Positions 1 through 7,404 of a DNA stretch of 64,000 bases are shown here, one piece after another. The position numbers and the translations under genes were made by a program. The DNA lies in assembly GCF_900086725.1 (NCBI RefSeq), contig NZ_LT574836.1:124001-188000 (forward strand), read 5' to 3'. Numbering within the stretch: position 1 is the stretch's first letter; each line of letters begins with the position of its first letter. The DNA is from Bariatricus massiliensis (GTDB lineage Bacteria; Bacillota; Clostridia; Lachnospirales; Lachnospiraceae). The notes beneath the pieces were generated by a model. That model searched no databases, was not told the DNA's origin, and saw nothing but the letters and a program-made list of their open reading frames with translations.

Positions 1-2
1 CG

Positions 3-413
3 GAATATGAAGTGACAGGAATCCGTCTGGACTGTATCGTGTCTCCGCAGGTTCTGCTCAATATTTTTGAGCATAACACACCGCTTCACGACGGCGCGAT
101 TATTATACGTGGGGACAGAATTGTATCGGCAACATGTTATCTGCCGCTTTCCGACAATATGGGAATCAGTAAGGAGCTGGGAACCAGACATCGCGCCGCC
201 ATCGGAATGAGCGAGGTGAGCGATGCTATGGTAATCGCCGTGTCAGAAGAGACAGGGTATGTATCGGTCGCGCTTGGCGGACAGCTGGTGCGCAATATTA
301 CTCCGGAATATTTGAGGGAAAGATTGGAGTCAATCCAGAATAGAAGGGCAGAAACAAGTAAATGGAAGACATTGTGGAAAGGAAGGCAGAAACATGAAAA
401 AGGCGCTGACTAA
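3..413 (+). CDS. cdaA: Diadenylate cyclase CdaA, C-terminal part (5' end outside window)
   Basis: Catalytic DAC (DisA_N-type) domain that condenses two ATP into the second messenger c-di-AMP at the membrane. The reading frame is open to the window edge, so the N-terminal membrane segments lie outside. Visible family motifs are the DGA motif (LHDGAIIIRGD) and the RHR motif (GTRHRAAIGMSE), both needed for ATP binding and catalysis in the family, so the enzyme looks active. The end overlaps the next gene, cdaR, by about 20 nt, the usual cdaA-cdaR arrangement of Firmicutes. A GTG at 12 could be mistaken for the start, but conserved domain sequence is already under way there. Confidence 0.95.
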   Translation, partial: EYEVTGIRLDCIVSPQVLLNIFEHNTPLHDGAIIIRGDRIVSATCYLPLSDNMGISKELGTRHRAAIGMSEVSDAMVIAVSEETGYVSVALGGQLVRNITPEYLRERLESIQNRRAETSKWKTLWKGRQKHEKGAD

Positions 414-1647
414 GAATCTGGGTCTTAAAGTTTTGGCTTTGGTCTTTTCTGCACTTCTTTGGCTGCTCGTAATGAACATGGAAAATCCAATCATGAAAAA
501 GACTTTTACCGGAATTCCGGTGGAAGTCATTCACGGTGAAGTGATTACCAATAAGGCCAAGACCTATCAAGTGTCGGATGATACAAAGACAGTATCTGTG
601 GAGATTGAAGCGAAGCGTAAGACATTAAACTCAATACGAAGCGAAGATATAAAAGCTATTGCAGATATGCGGAACCTTACTAACAATTCGCTGGTAGAAA
701 TCAATGTAACAGTACCAAAATATGTAATAGAAGATGCCAAGGCGACACCGGCCAACGTTCAGGTGTCTATTGATGCCAACAAAAGTAGAAAAATGGCAAT
801 TACTGCCGTTACTTCAGGAACTCTGCGGGACGGGTATGTACTTGGTGAAGTGAAGGCTGATCCGGAGAAAGTGGAAATCAGCGGTCCGGAGACTTTGGTG
901 AACTCAATCAGCAAGGTGGTTGCGGAAGTGGATGTATCCGGCTTGTCTCAGGATGAAGAGCTGAATGCAGAATTAATTATGTATGACGCAAACAACAAGA
1001 TTATTGATTCTACTATGCTGGAGACCAATATTGGGCAGAAGGGTACCATTGTCAAAGTCAGCGTGAAGAAGACTGCAGCCGTAAAATTGGACTTTGATAC
1101 CTCGCTGGTCAAGGCGGCAGCAGGATATCAGGTGGAGGAGATTACGATAGAGCCGCAGACCGTGCGTATTTCAGGGACAACGGAACAGCTGGCGTCTATA
1201 AGCAACATCGAGATACCAGCGGGAGTACTGGCAGTGAGCGGTTTGGAAGAGAAAACAGAAAAGAATATTCCACTGGAAGAAATCGCAGAGTACCTGCCGG
1301 ATTGGGCAGAGGTGATAGAAGACAACCCGGGCAACATCGTGGTGACAATAGGGATTTCCATGCAGGGTACTAAGAATTTTGAAGTTCCGTTCAGCTCCAT
1401 TTATTTGAAAAATGTACCGACTGGATTTAAAGCGGTTCTGGGCACTACGGGTTCTGTTGAAATTGTGGTTCAAGGGCCGGAAGAAGAACTGGAAAAATTG
1501 GAGCTGGATCAATCGGATGTGTCAGTGAACCTGCTGACGTATACGACCGCGGGAACGTATGAAGTGCCGCTGGAAGTCAATCTTCCGGAAAAGTGTTCCT
1601 TGGTATCGAATAATTATACTATTCAGATTACCATGGAAAAACAATAG
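394..1647 (+). CDS. cdaR: YbbR-domain protein CdaR, regulator of CdaA
   Basis: One N-terminal membrane anchor (about residues 8-27, VLALVFSALLWLLVMN) is followed by an extracytoplasmic region of repeated YbbR domains, with recurring VEISGPETLV / VRISGTTEQL / VEIVVQGPEEEL elements near residues 160, 255 and 350. In the family CdaR binds CdaA and modulates c-di-AMP output. It overlaps cdaA by about 20 nt and has a GGAAGG-type ribosome site. In many Firmicutes glmM follows cdaR; here an HPr-like gene follows instead, and the amino-sugar gene glmS lies about 40 kb downstream. Confidence 0.92.
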   Translation: MKKALTKNLGLKVLALVFSALLWLLVMNMENPIMKKTFTGIPVEVIHGEVITNKAKTYQVSDDTKTVSVEIEAKRKTLNSIRSEDIKAIADMRNLTNNSLVEINVTVPKYVIEDAKATPANVQVSIDANKSRKMAITAVTSGTLRDGYVLGEVKADPEKVEISGPETLVNSISKVVAEVDVSGLSQDEELNAELIMYDANNKIIDSTMLETNIGQKGTIVKVSVKKTAAVKLDFDTSLVKAAAGYQVEEITIEPQTVRISGTTEQLASISNIEIPAGVLAVSGLEEKTEKNIPLEEIAEYLPDWAEVIEDNPGNIVVTIGISMQGTKNFEVPFSSIYLKNVPTGFKAVLGTTGSVEIVVQGPEEELEKLELDQSDVSVNLLTYTTAGTYEVPLEVNLPEKCSLVSNNYTIQITMEKQ

Positions 1648-1659
1648 AGGAGGCAGTTT

Positions 1660-1923
1660 ATGGTTAGTCAAAAAGTAAAAATAATCAATCCTACGGGCTT
1701 GCATTTGCGCCCGGCAGGGCTGTTTTGTACAAAAGCATTGTGCTTTGAATGCAAAGTGACATTTTTGTACAAAAATGCAGAGGCAAATGCCAAAAGCGTT
1801 CTCAGCGTTCTGGGGGCTTGTGTGAAAGAAGGCGATGAGATAGAAATTATCTGTGATGGTGCCGATGAAGTAAAAGCTCTAGAGGCAATGGTGGAGCTGG
1901 TGGAAAGCGGGCTGGATGAATAA
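1660..1923 (+). CDS. HPr family phosphocarrier protein
   Basis: An 87-residue HPr fold protein. His15 sits in the motif GLHLRPAG, the site phosphorylated by enzyme I, and Ser46 lies in NAKSVLSVLG, the site used by HPr kinase, so both regulatory residues are present. It is therefore not a Crh-type paralogue, which lacks His15. It has a strong ribosome site (GAGGAGG) 12 nt after cdaR and its stop codon overlaps the start of the next gene. No enzyme I or PTS genes are near, so it may be the housekeeping HPr or a paralogue with a regulatory role. The proximity to c-di-AMP genes is suggestive only. Confidence 0.92.
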   Translation: MVSQKVKIINPTGLHLRPAGLFCTKALCFECKVTFLYKNAEANAKSVLSVLGACVKEGDEIEIICDGADEVKALEAMVELVESGLDE

Positions 1924-2258
1924 TGGATATACGAGTAGGCCTGATTTTACGGGATATAGGGATAACGTCCCGGTATTCGGGTTATAGATATTTGCTGGAT
2001 GCTGTACTTCTTGCCGTTGAGAACAAGGAAGGTCTGGAGCATATCACTAAGGACATATATCCTGAGCTTGCGAAACAGCATCATGCATCTGTCTGGATGA
2101 TAGAGACTGATATACGTAAAGTGATTGAGAATTGCTGGAAAAAGACAAGGCCGGAGCGGCTTGAAAAATATTTTGATGAGAAAGCTTACGACAAACGGCC
2201 CACGAACACAGAATTTATTGGACGTTTGGCAGATTATCTGAGTACCGATAGTAATTAA
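1923..2258 (+). CDS. Stand-alone Spo0A C-terminal (effector) domain protein
   Basis: A 111-residue protein that aligns along its whole length with the DNA-binding domain of the sporulation regulator Spo0A: IGITSRYSGYRYLLDAVLLAVEN, ITKDIYPELAKQ, the recognition-helix region (ETDIRKVIENCW) and the end motif RPTNTEFIGRLADYL. The receiver domain with its phosphorylated Asp is missing. The start ATG overlaps the stop of the HPr gene (TAATG), so the two are probably translationally coupled. In the recognition helix one Arg of the Spo0A pattern ERAIRHAIEVAW is Thr (ETDIRKVIENCW), so DNA preference may differ. It may act as a constitutive or competing 0A-box binder; that role is inferred. Confidence 0.85.
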   Translation: MDIRVGLILRDIGITSRYSGYRYLLDAVLLAVENKEGLEHITKDIYPELAKQHHASVWMIETDIRKVIENCWKKTRPERLEKYFDEKAYDKRPTNTEFIGRLADYLSTDSN

Positions 2259-2264
2259 AAGGTT

Positions 2265-2306
2265 AACATAATAAAAAGTGCCCGATGTGGCACTTTTTAT
2301 TATGTT
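2265..2306 (+). terminator. Strong intrinsic terminator after the cdaA operon
   Basis: A perfect 18-bp inverted repeat (ending in AAAAAGTGCC, loop CGATGT, then GGCACTTTTT) directly after the first Spo0A-C-like gene. A and T runs sit inside the stem on both sides, so it can stop transcription in both directions; the next gene is convergent. Confidence 0.85.
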
Positions 2307-2411
2307 ATGTGAAAGTAGTCCAAGAATGTCCGATATACAATATCCACGGGCAACGTGCTGCACAGTGGTGCTGGGCTGATATAGCCTGTCTGCATTAGCA
2401 TAGAATCTGGA

Positions 2412-2741
2412 TTATGTATCCAAAGTCCTACAATAACCGACCAAAGCATCAATCAGTTCGCTGGCACTTGGGCGGGATACTAATGGATATGGGAATATGG
2501 TCTCAAGGAGAGCTCGATTCCCCCTCTCCCAACAAGCATTAATTACCGTACGTAGATTGCGCTCCACGTTGTCCGGTGTGGTATGAAATTTCTCAGCGAT
2601 TATCGGGTAGAGCTTTGTGCATACGGAGAGGAGAATGTCCTCGTTTTCTGATGCAAGATATACAGCTTCGATTAAGTAGCGGTATCCCAGATAAGTGGCG
2701 TTGATGCCGAGTGCGCGCACAGTTTGAGTTACTGTATCCAT
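2412..2741 (-). CDS. Second stand-alone Spo0A C-terminal domain protein
   Basis: A 109-residue relative of the Spo0A effector domain: LGINATYLGYRYLIEAVYLASEN, CTKLYPIIAEKF, recognition helix VERNLRTVINACW and end motif RPSASELIDALVGY. The recognition helix keeps the ER..R pattern of Spo0A, closer than in the two other paralogues of this window. There is no receiver domain. It is convergent with the first paralogue and divergent from the lipoprotein gene at 2989. Ribosome site AAAGGAG precedes the ATG. A -10-like TATAAT lies on the minus strand at 2780-2775, and an exact 0A-box heptamer lies farther upstream at 2830-2836. Confidence 0.85.
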   Translation of the reverse strand: MDTVTQTVRALGINATYLGYRYLIEAVYLASENEDILLSVCTKLYPIIAEKFHTTPDNVERNLRTVINACWERGNRALLETIFPYPLVSRPSASELIDALVGYCRTLDT

Positions 2742-2829
2742 AATACTCCTTTCTCCTTACATTGAAAATCATATATTATAATACAACAAAAAAGCCAAAA
2801 AAGTAATATGGGGACGTAAAAAGTCATTG

Positions 2830-2836
2830 TTCGACA
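2830..2836. promoter_or_regulatory. Candidate Spo0A box (0A box)
   Basis: TTCGACA on the plus strand, i.e. TGTCGAA on the minus strand within TTTGTCGAACA, matching the known 0A-box core exactly. It lies between the divergent Spo0A-C-like gene (start 2741) and the lipoprotein gene (start 2989). Ten bases on, AAAGACA keeps only four of seven positions. A single heptamer can occur by chance in a region of this size. Confidence 0.4.
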
Positions 2837-2911
2837 AAGAAAGACAGGCGATTATAAAATGCTGCATAAATTCGTGGAAACACAACTACGAAAGCTCAAA
2901 CAGAGAAAAGG

Positions 2912-2940
2912 TTTTCAAGAATAAATGAGTATGTTATAAT
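2912..2940 (+). promoter_or_regulatory. Candidate sigma-A promoter for the lipoprotein-amidase pair
   Basis: TTTTCA, a 17-bp spacer, then TATAAT, 49 bases ahead of the lipoprotein ATG. The -10 is a perfect consensus and the -35 is weak. Confidence 0.45.
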
Positions 2941-2988
2941 AAAAAATGTCAGTTGTAGATTTTTTTTAGAAACGAGGAGCATTAGAAT

Positions 2989-3576
2989 ATGAAAAAAAAG
3001 GGAATTGTATGTGGAATAATGTTACTTTTGATTAGTTTGACATCATGTGGACAGCAGAAGAATGCTAATAATGAGGTGGACAAACCGCAAGATTCTGTTG
3101 TGAGTGAAAAGGATAATGAACAAGAAACATCCAAGGAAGAAGATGAGGAGAACGGTAATAATGAATTGAATGAGCCGGACCATGAAGTAGAAACGGAATC
3201 GCAAGGTACTATAAGTATTAGTGTGTATTATCCACACGAAGAAAGCGGAGAATTAGTTTCTAAGTCTGTGGCGATAGAAAAGTTAGATGCACAACTTATA
3301 TGGGAAGAGTTGCAGAAAGTGGGAGTGGTAGAAGATAAGACAGCCGTTCTGGGAATAGAAATTAACAGTGGTAATAGCACAATAGACTTGGATTTGAACG
3401 AGGCATTTGGTATCCAATTAAGAAGTATGGGGACAACAGGAGAAAAGGAACTTCTAAATTCTATTGTTAATACTTATCTGGATGCGTTTCAATGCGATAA
3501 AATAAAGTTAACAGAAGAAGGGGGCGTGTTAGCTTCTGGACATAAAGAGTATGAAGGATATTTGGGTAGAGAATAA
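2989..3576 (+). CDS. Lipoprotein with GerMN-type domain
   Basis: A type II signal peptide (LLLISLTSC, lipobox Cys at residue 20) anchors this 195-residue protein to the outer face of the membrane. A very acidic, Asn/Glu-rich linker (residues 25-70) leads to a C-terminal domain of about 110 residues whose pattern (IDLDLNEAFG, TGEKELLNSIVNTYL, IKLTEEGG) fits the GerMN / Gmad1 domain of spore and cell-wall proteins. It lies 12 nt upstream of the large amidase gene, suggesting co-expression and a shared role at the wall. GerMN proteins have no established enzymatic activity; the assignment rests on pattern only. Confidence 0.75.
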   Translation: MKKKGIVCGIMLLLISLTSCGQQKNANNEVDKPQDSVVSEKDNEQETSKEEDEENGNNELNEPDHEVETESQGTISISVYYPHEESGELVSKSVAIEKLDAQLIWEELQKVGVVEDKTAVLGIEINSGNSTIDLDLNEAFGIQLRSMGTTGEKELLNSIVNTYLDAFQCDKIKLTEEGGVLASGHKEYEGYLGRE

Positions 3577-3588
3577 GGAGAATAGACT

Positions 3589-6500
3589 ATGAGACAAAAG
3601 TTATCAAGGATATTGGCAGCATGTCTGGTGACAGCGATGATTTTTAGCGGAAATATTTCAGGAACTGCATTGGCATTTGAGGGAGATGAAGCAGGAACTC
3701 AGAAAGAAGAAATGCAGACTAACAAGCAAGAAAATGTAAATAATGAAGACATTCAGGAAGAAAAGAATACCGGAGGAAGTGATAATACCGAGTCAAAAAC
3801 GGGGTCGGAGGGGGAGCCTGCTCTCCAAGAACCGGAAGAGGAGAAGCAATCATCGGATGATGCGGCAATAGATGTGGAAACCGAGACACAAACGCCGGAA
3901 TTACAAAAATCACAAGAGACACAGTTGAGCGTTAACTATATCTATATGGATAAGTTGAGCGTATATTCGGGAGAAATACAGAATGTAGTTCTTTCTCTGA
4001 ATCAAGGAACATCTCAGATTGAAAATGTGGTTTTAGTTTATTCTGACGATGCAGGGAATAAATATCAATGGCAAAGTGAAAAAGACAATTCGGGACTGTT
4101 TTTGTTTGAAAAAACTGTTGCAGAAGAAACAAAAGGAATTTATCACATTATATCTATTAATTACACTGAAAGTGGAGAGGAAAAAGAAATGTTACTTTCA
4201 GACATAGATATGAATATTTCTTTTGGGATAAATTGTGAATATGATGGAAATAACTCAAGTGAGAGCTTGGAGATGGAACCTATGGGTCAGGAGCCTGAAG
4301 TTTCGGCAACAGTCGCAACAATTGACGAGAATGGTATTTTAAATGAAACAGCTGAGTTAGGAGTTGCAGAGGCACTGACAGAACTAGGAAAAGAAACAAA
4401 AAGTACGCAATTGCGTTATCGCTCTGCTAAAAGTGGAAATGTAGTAGTTGTGTTGGATCCTGGGCACGATTCTGGACATGCAGGAGCACAGGGAAATGGA
4501 GTGCAGGAAGAAATCGCTACATTAAAAATTGCACAGTATTGTAAAGAGGAATTGGAAAAATATAGCGGTGTAACTGTTTATATGACAAGGACAACTGCTG
4601 CGTGTCCCTTTCCAGAAACTGTAGGAGTAGGAAGCGGAAATATTTTGGATATAAAAAAGCGGGTACAATGGGCAGCTTCTAAAGGAGCAGATGCTTTTGT
4701 GAGTTTTCATTTAGATTCCGCAGGTGCTTCAGCACATGGGGCACATGTTTATTACCCGGGCGATTGGTTCGCAAATAATAATATTGTTAGTCAGGGCGCA
4801 AATTTGGCAAATGCCATTCAAAATGAACTGGTAGGGATAGGGCTTTATAATAGGGGGACTGAATCGGCAGATTATTCTGTGAATACAGAATCTGCTATAT
4901 ACGGTTTTCCAGGATTGATTATTGAGCATGCCTTTTTGACAAATGTGAATGATGCCAATACATATTTAAAAACTGAAGCCGGATTAAAAAAGTTGGGTGT
5001 TGCAGATGCGAATGGAATTGTTAAGTATTTTGGGTTGACTAAGGGGCAATGGGTGCAGGAGGGAGATAAATGGAAGTATAAAGAAAATGGAGTTTTTGTA
5101 GTTAGTGATTGGAGAAGCATAAACGGGAGAGAATATTATTTCAACAAAAGTGGATATCGTGTTACTGGGTGGGAGAATATTGGAGGAAAAGAATATTATT
5201 TTATGCCGGAAGGCTATATGTGGACCGGTTGGGCAAGCTTTGGAGGAACAAAATATTATTTTATGCCGGAAGGCTATATGTGGACCGGCTGGGCATCTTT
5301 CGGAAATGAGAAATACTATTTTGATGCCGCAGGCCGGATGCAGACCGGCTGGCAAGACATAGACGGCAAGAGATATTATTTCATGCCTGAAGGTTATATG
5401 TGGACTGGCTGGGCAAGCTTTGGAGGAACAAAATATTATTTTATGCCTGAAGGTTATATGTGGACTGGCTGGGCGAGTTTTGGAGGAGCAAAATATTATT
5501 TTAACAATCAGGGCCGTATGCTAACAGGGGAGCAGACAATAGAAGGGGAGAAATACATTTTTAACAGCGAAGGAATACTTCAGAGTAATCAGAAGAGTGG
5601 CTGGGAGACAAAAGAAGGGAAAAAATATTATTATAGGAATGGACAGATGCAGACCGGCTGGCAGGACATAGACGGCAAGAGATATTATTTCATGCCGGAA
5701 GGCTATATGTGGACTGGCTGGGCAAGCTTTGGAGGAACAAAATATTATTTTATGCCTGAAGGTTATATGTGGACTGGCTGGGCGAGTTTTGGAGGAGCAA
5801 AATATTATTTTGACAATCAGGGCCGTATGCTAACAGGGGAGCAGACAATAGAAGGGGAGAAATACATTTTTAACAGCGAAGGAATACTTCAGAGCAATCA
5901 GAAGAGTGGCTGGGAGACAAAAGAAGGGAAAAAATATTATTATAGGAATGGACAGATGCAGACTGGCTGGCAGGACATAGACGGCAAGAGATATTATTTC
6001 ATGCCGGAAGGCTATATGTGGACTGGCTGGGCAAGCTTTGGAGGAACAAAATATTATTTTATGCCGGAAGGCTATATGTGGACTGGCTGGGCGAGTTTTG
6101 GAGGAGCAAAATATTATTTTGACAATCAGGGCCGTATGTTAACAGGGGAGCAGACAATAGAAGGGGAGAAATACATTTTTAACAGCGAAGGAATACTTCA
6201 GAGCAATCAGAAGAGTGGCTGGGAGACAAAAGAAGGGAAAAAATATTATTATAGGAATGGACAGATGCAGACTGGCTGGCAGGACATAGACGGCAAGAGA
6301 TATTATTTCATGCCGGAAGGCTATATGTGGACTGGCTGGGCAAGCTTTGGAGGAACAAAATATTATTTTATGCCGGAAGGCTATATGTGGATTGGCTGGG
6401 CAAGCTTTGGAGGAGAAAGATATTATTTTGATGGAAATGGCCGTATGATAGAAGGGGTTTATACGGTGGAGGGAATCCAATATCAGTTTAATAGTAAGGG

Positions 6501-7062
6501 TATACTGATTGGAGAATGCTCAAAGTATTATATGATAGAAGGTGCCACAGAAACAACAATCAATCAAATGATTAATTATTACCAAAGTAGTGGGCACAGA
6601 TATCCAGCGGAAGTACTGAAAAAAGGTGGAGCAGAAACGCTTGAAAAATTTTGTACTATATTTTATAATGAGGCGTTGAAAGAAAATATAAAAGCAGAGG
6701 TTGCTTTTGTGCAAACAATGAAGGAAACAGGTTGGCTTCAATTTGGAGGGGATGTAAAAATAGAGCAATTTAATTTTGCCGGATTGGGGGCTACTGGAAA
6801 TGGTGTCAGTGGAAATAGCTTTAAAGATGTTGAGACAGGAGTAAGAGCCCAAATACAACATTTAAAGGCATATGGCTCGGTATTACCATTAAATCAGATC
6901 TGCGTTGATCAACGTTTTGAATATGTAAAAAGGGGTAGTGCGATTTATGTCGAGTGGCTTGGGATTCCTGATAATCCTGATGGAAAAGGATGGGCAAGTG
7001 CTGAAGGGTATGGGTTTGATTTACATAAAATGATTGATAAGTTGCTTGCTTGCGGTAGATAA
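3589..7062 (+). CDS. Secreted N-acetylmuramoyl-L-alanine amidase with wall-binding repeats and C-terminal glucosaminidase-like domain
   Basis: An 1157-residue bifunctional peptidoglycan hydrolase. Signal peptide residues 1-29 (cut near ALA-F), then an acidic low-complexity stretch and a beta-rich region. An Amidase_3 domain occupies about 285-475: zinc ligands His293 (DPGHD), a Glu in VQEE, the His of VSFHLDSAG, and the catalytic Glu in LIIEHAF. Some 20 choline/glucan-binding-type repeats of about 20 residues (GWASFGGTKYYF, MPEGYMWT) span about 490-975. The C-terminal part (about 1005-1155) carries QTMKETGWLQF and FNFAGLGATG, typical of GH73-like glucosaminidases. It cleaves the peptide-sugar bond and probably the glycan backbone; likely roles are cell separation or remodelling. 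Internal 309-bp repeats make its length unstable. Confidence 0.9.
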   Translation: MRQKLSRILAACLVTAMIFSGNISGTALAFEGDEAGTQKEEMQTNKQENVNNEDIQEEKNTGGSDNTESKTGSEGEPALQEPEEEKQSSDDAAIDVETETQTPELQKSQETQLSVNYIYMDKLSVYSGEIQNVVLSLNQGTSQIENVVLVYSDDAGNKYQWQSEKDNSGLFLFEKTVAEETKGIYHIISINYTESGEEKEMLLSDIDMNISFGINCEYDGNNSSESLEMEPMGQEPEVSATVATIDENGILNETAELGVAEALTELGKETKSTQLRYRSAKSGNVVVVLDPGHDSGHAGAQGNGVQEEIATLKIAQYCKEELEKYSGVTVYMTRTTAACPFPETVGVGSGNILDIKKRVQWAASKGADAFVSFHLDSAGASAHGAHVYYPGDWFANNNIVSQGANLANAIQNELVGIGLYNRGTESADYSVNTESAIYGFPGLIIEHAFLTNVNDANTYLKTEAGLKKLGVADANGIVKYFGLTKGQWVQEGDKWKYKENGVFVVSDWRSINGREYYFNKSGYRVTGWENIGGKEYYFMPEGYMWTGWASFGGTKYYFMPEGYMWTGWASFGNEKYYFDAAGRMQTGWQDIDGKRYYFMPEGYMWTGWASFGGTKYYFMPEGYMWTGWASFGGAKYYFNNQGRMLTGEQTIEGEKYIFNSEGILQSNQKSGWETKEGKKYYYRNGQMQTGWQDIDGKRYYFMPEGYMWTGWASFGGTKYYFMPEGYMWTGWASFGGAKYYFDNQGRMLTGEQTIEGEKYIFNSEGILQSNQKSGWETKEGKKYYYRNGQMQTGWQDIDGKRYYFMPEGYMWTGWASFGGTKYYFMPEGYMWTGWASFGGAKYYFDNQGRMLTGEQTIEGEKYIFNSEGILQSNQKSGWETKEGKKYYYRNGQMQTGWQDIDGKRYYFMPEGYMWTGWASFGGTKYYFMPEGYMWIGWASFGGERYYFDGNGRMIEGVYTVEGIQYQFNSKGILIGECSKYYMIEGATETTINQMINYYQSSGHRYPAEVLKKGGAETLEKFCTIFYNEALKENIKAEVAFVQTMKETGWLQFGGDVKIEQFNFAGLGATGNGVSGNSFKDVETGVRAQIQHLKAYGSVLPLNQICVDQRFEYVKRGSAIYVEWLGIPDNPDGKGWASAEGYGFDLHKMIDKLLACGR
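5341..6420 (+). repeat. Tandem 309-bp repeats inside the amidase gene
   Basis: About 3.5 nearly identical copies of a 309-bp (103-codon) unit. CAGACCGGCTGGCA-like unit starts occur at 5341, 5650, 5959 and 6268, and GGGCCGTATG recurs at 5511, 5820 and 6129, each exactly 309 apart. Each unit encodes about five wall-binding repeats. The few differences between copies (for example AAC/GAC before the CAATCAG, and CCT/CCG in the Pro codon) are scattered, which indicates recent duplication or gene conversion. The frame is kept because the period is a multiple of three. Confidence 0.95.
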
Positions 7063-7115
7063 AATATGTAGTGGAAAGTGTTTCTTAGTAGTTTAGGAAG
7101 AGGTAAAATAAAGAG

Positions 7116-7153
7116 GGATAGCTGAAAGGATTAAGCCATTAGCTATCCTTTTT
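7116..7153 (+). terminator. Terminator after the amidase gene
   Basis: GGATAGCT pairs with AGCTATCC (7141-7148) around a 17-base loop and is followed by TTTTT. It separates the amidase from the polysaccharide locus. Confidence 0.7.
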
Positions 7154-7197
7154 GTGTATCTATTTATAAGGCTTATAAGACATAATTGACAAAATTG

Positions 7198-7226
7198 TTC
7201 ACAAGACACTATATGTATGATATAAT
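7198..7226 (+). promoter_or_regulatory. Candidate main promoter of the polysaccharide locus
   Basis: TTCACA (one mismatch to the -35 consensus), a 17-bp spacer, and a perfect TATAAT at 7221-7226. It would give a leader of about 170 bases before the first gene of the locus. The 342-base gap 7063-7404 holds this promoter, a terminator, inverted repeats and a second possible promoter, but no gene. Confidence 0.6.
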
Positions 7227-7267
7227 AAATCGGCATTGGTCATCTATGGTAGGTAGGGAATGCAAAA

Positions 7268-7290
7268 TGTAACATTACAAAAATGTTACA
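7268..7290. promoter_or_regulatory. Perfect 9-bp inverted repeat in the polysaccharide leader (operator-like)
   Basis: TGTAACATT, 5 bases, AATGTTACA. It lies between the two candidate promoters, with further TGTTACA/TGTAACA-like words nearby (7376-7382) and another palindrome, ATACAAT-AATA-ATTGTAT, at 7350-7367. The spacing fits a dimeric repressor or activator site. There is no T-run, so it is unlikely to be a terminator. Confidence 0.45.
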
Positions 7291-7305
7291 AAAAGATGAA
7301 AAAAA

Positions 7306-7336
7306 TTGAAGATTAACGAAAACATCATTGTATAAT
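7306..7336 (+). promoter_or_regulatory. Second possible promoter of the polysaccharide locus
   Basis: TTGAAG at 7306 and TATAAT at 7331-7336 with a 19-bp spacer, longer than usual. It sits just downstream of the inverted repeat. Confidence 0.35.
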
Positions 7337-7404
7337 GAATGCGTATTTGATACAATAATAATTGTATGTAAAAAAGATGTAACAATTTGATGAAGAGGTT
7401 TGCA

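Noticed and set aside
5341..6420. CRISPR array suggested by regular repeats
   Set aside because: The 309-bp units are contiguous coding repeats in a wall-binding protein without unique spacers, and no cas genes are present.
6139..6480. Minus-strand open frame in the amidase repeat array
   Set aside because: It recurs with each repeat unit and only mirrors the coding strand.
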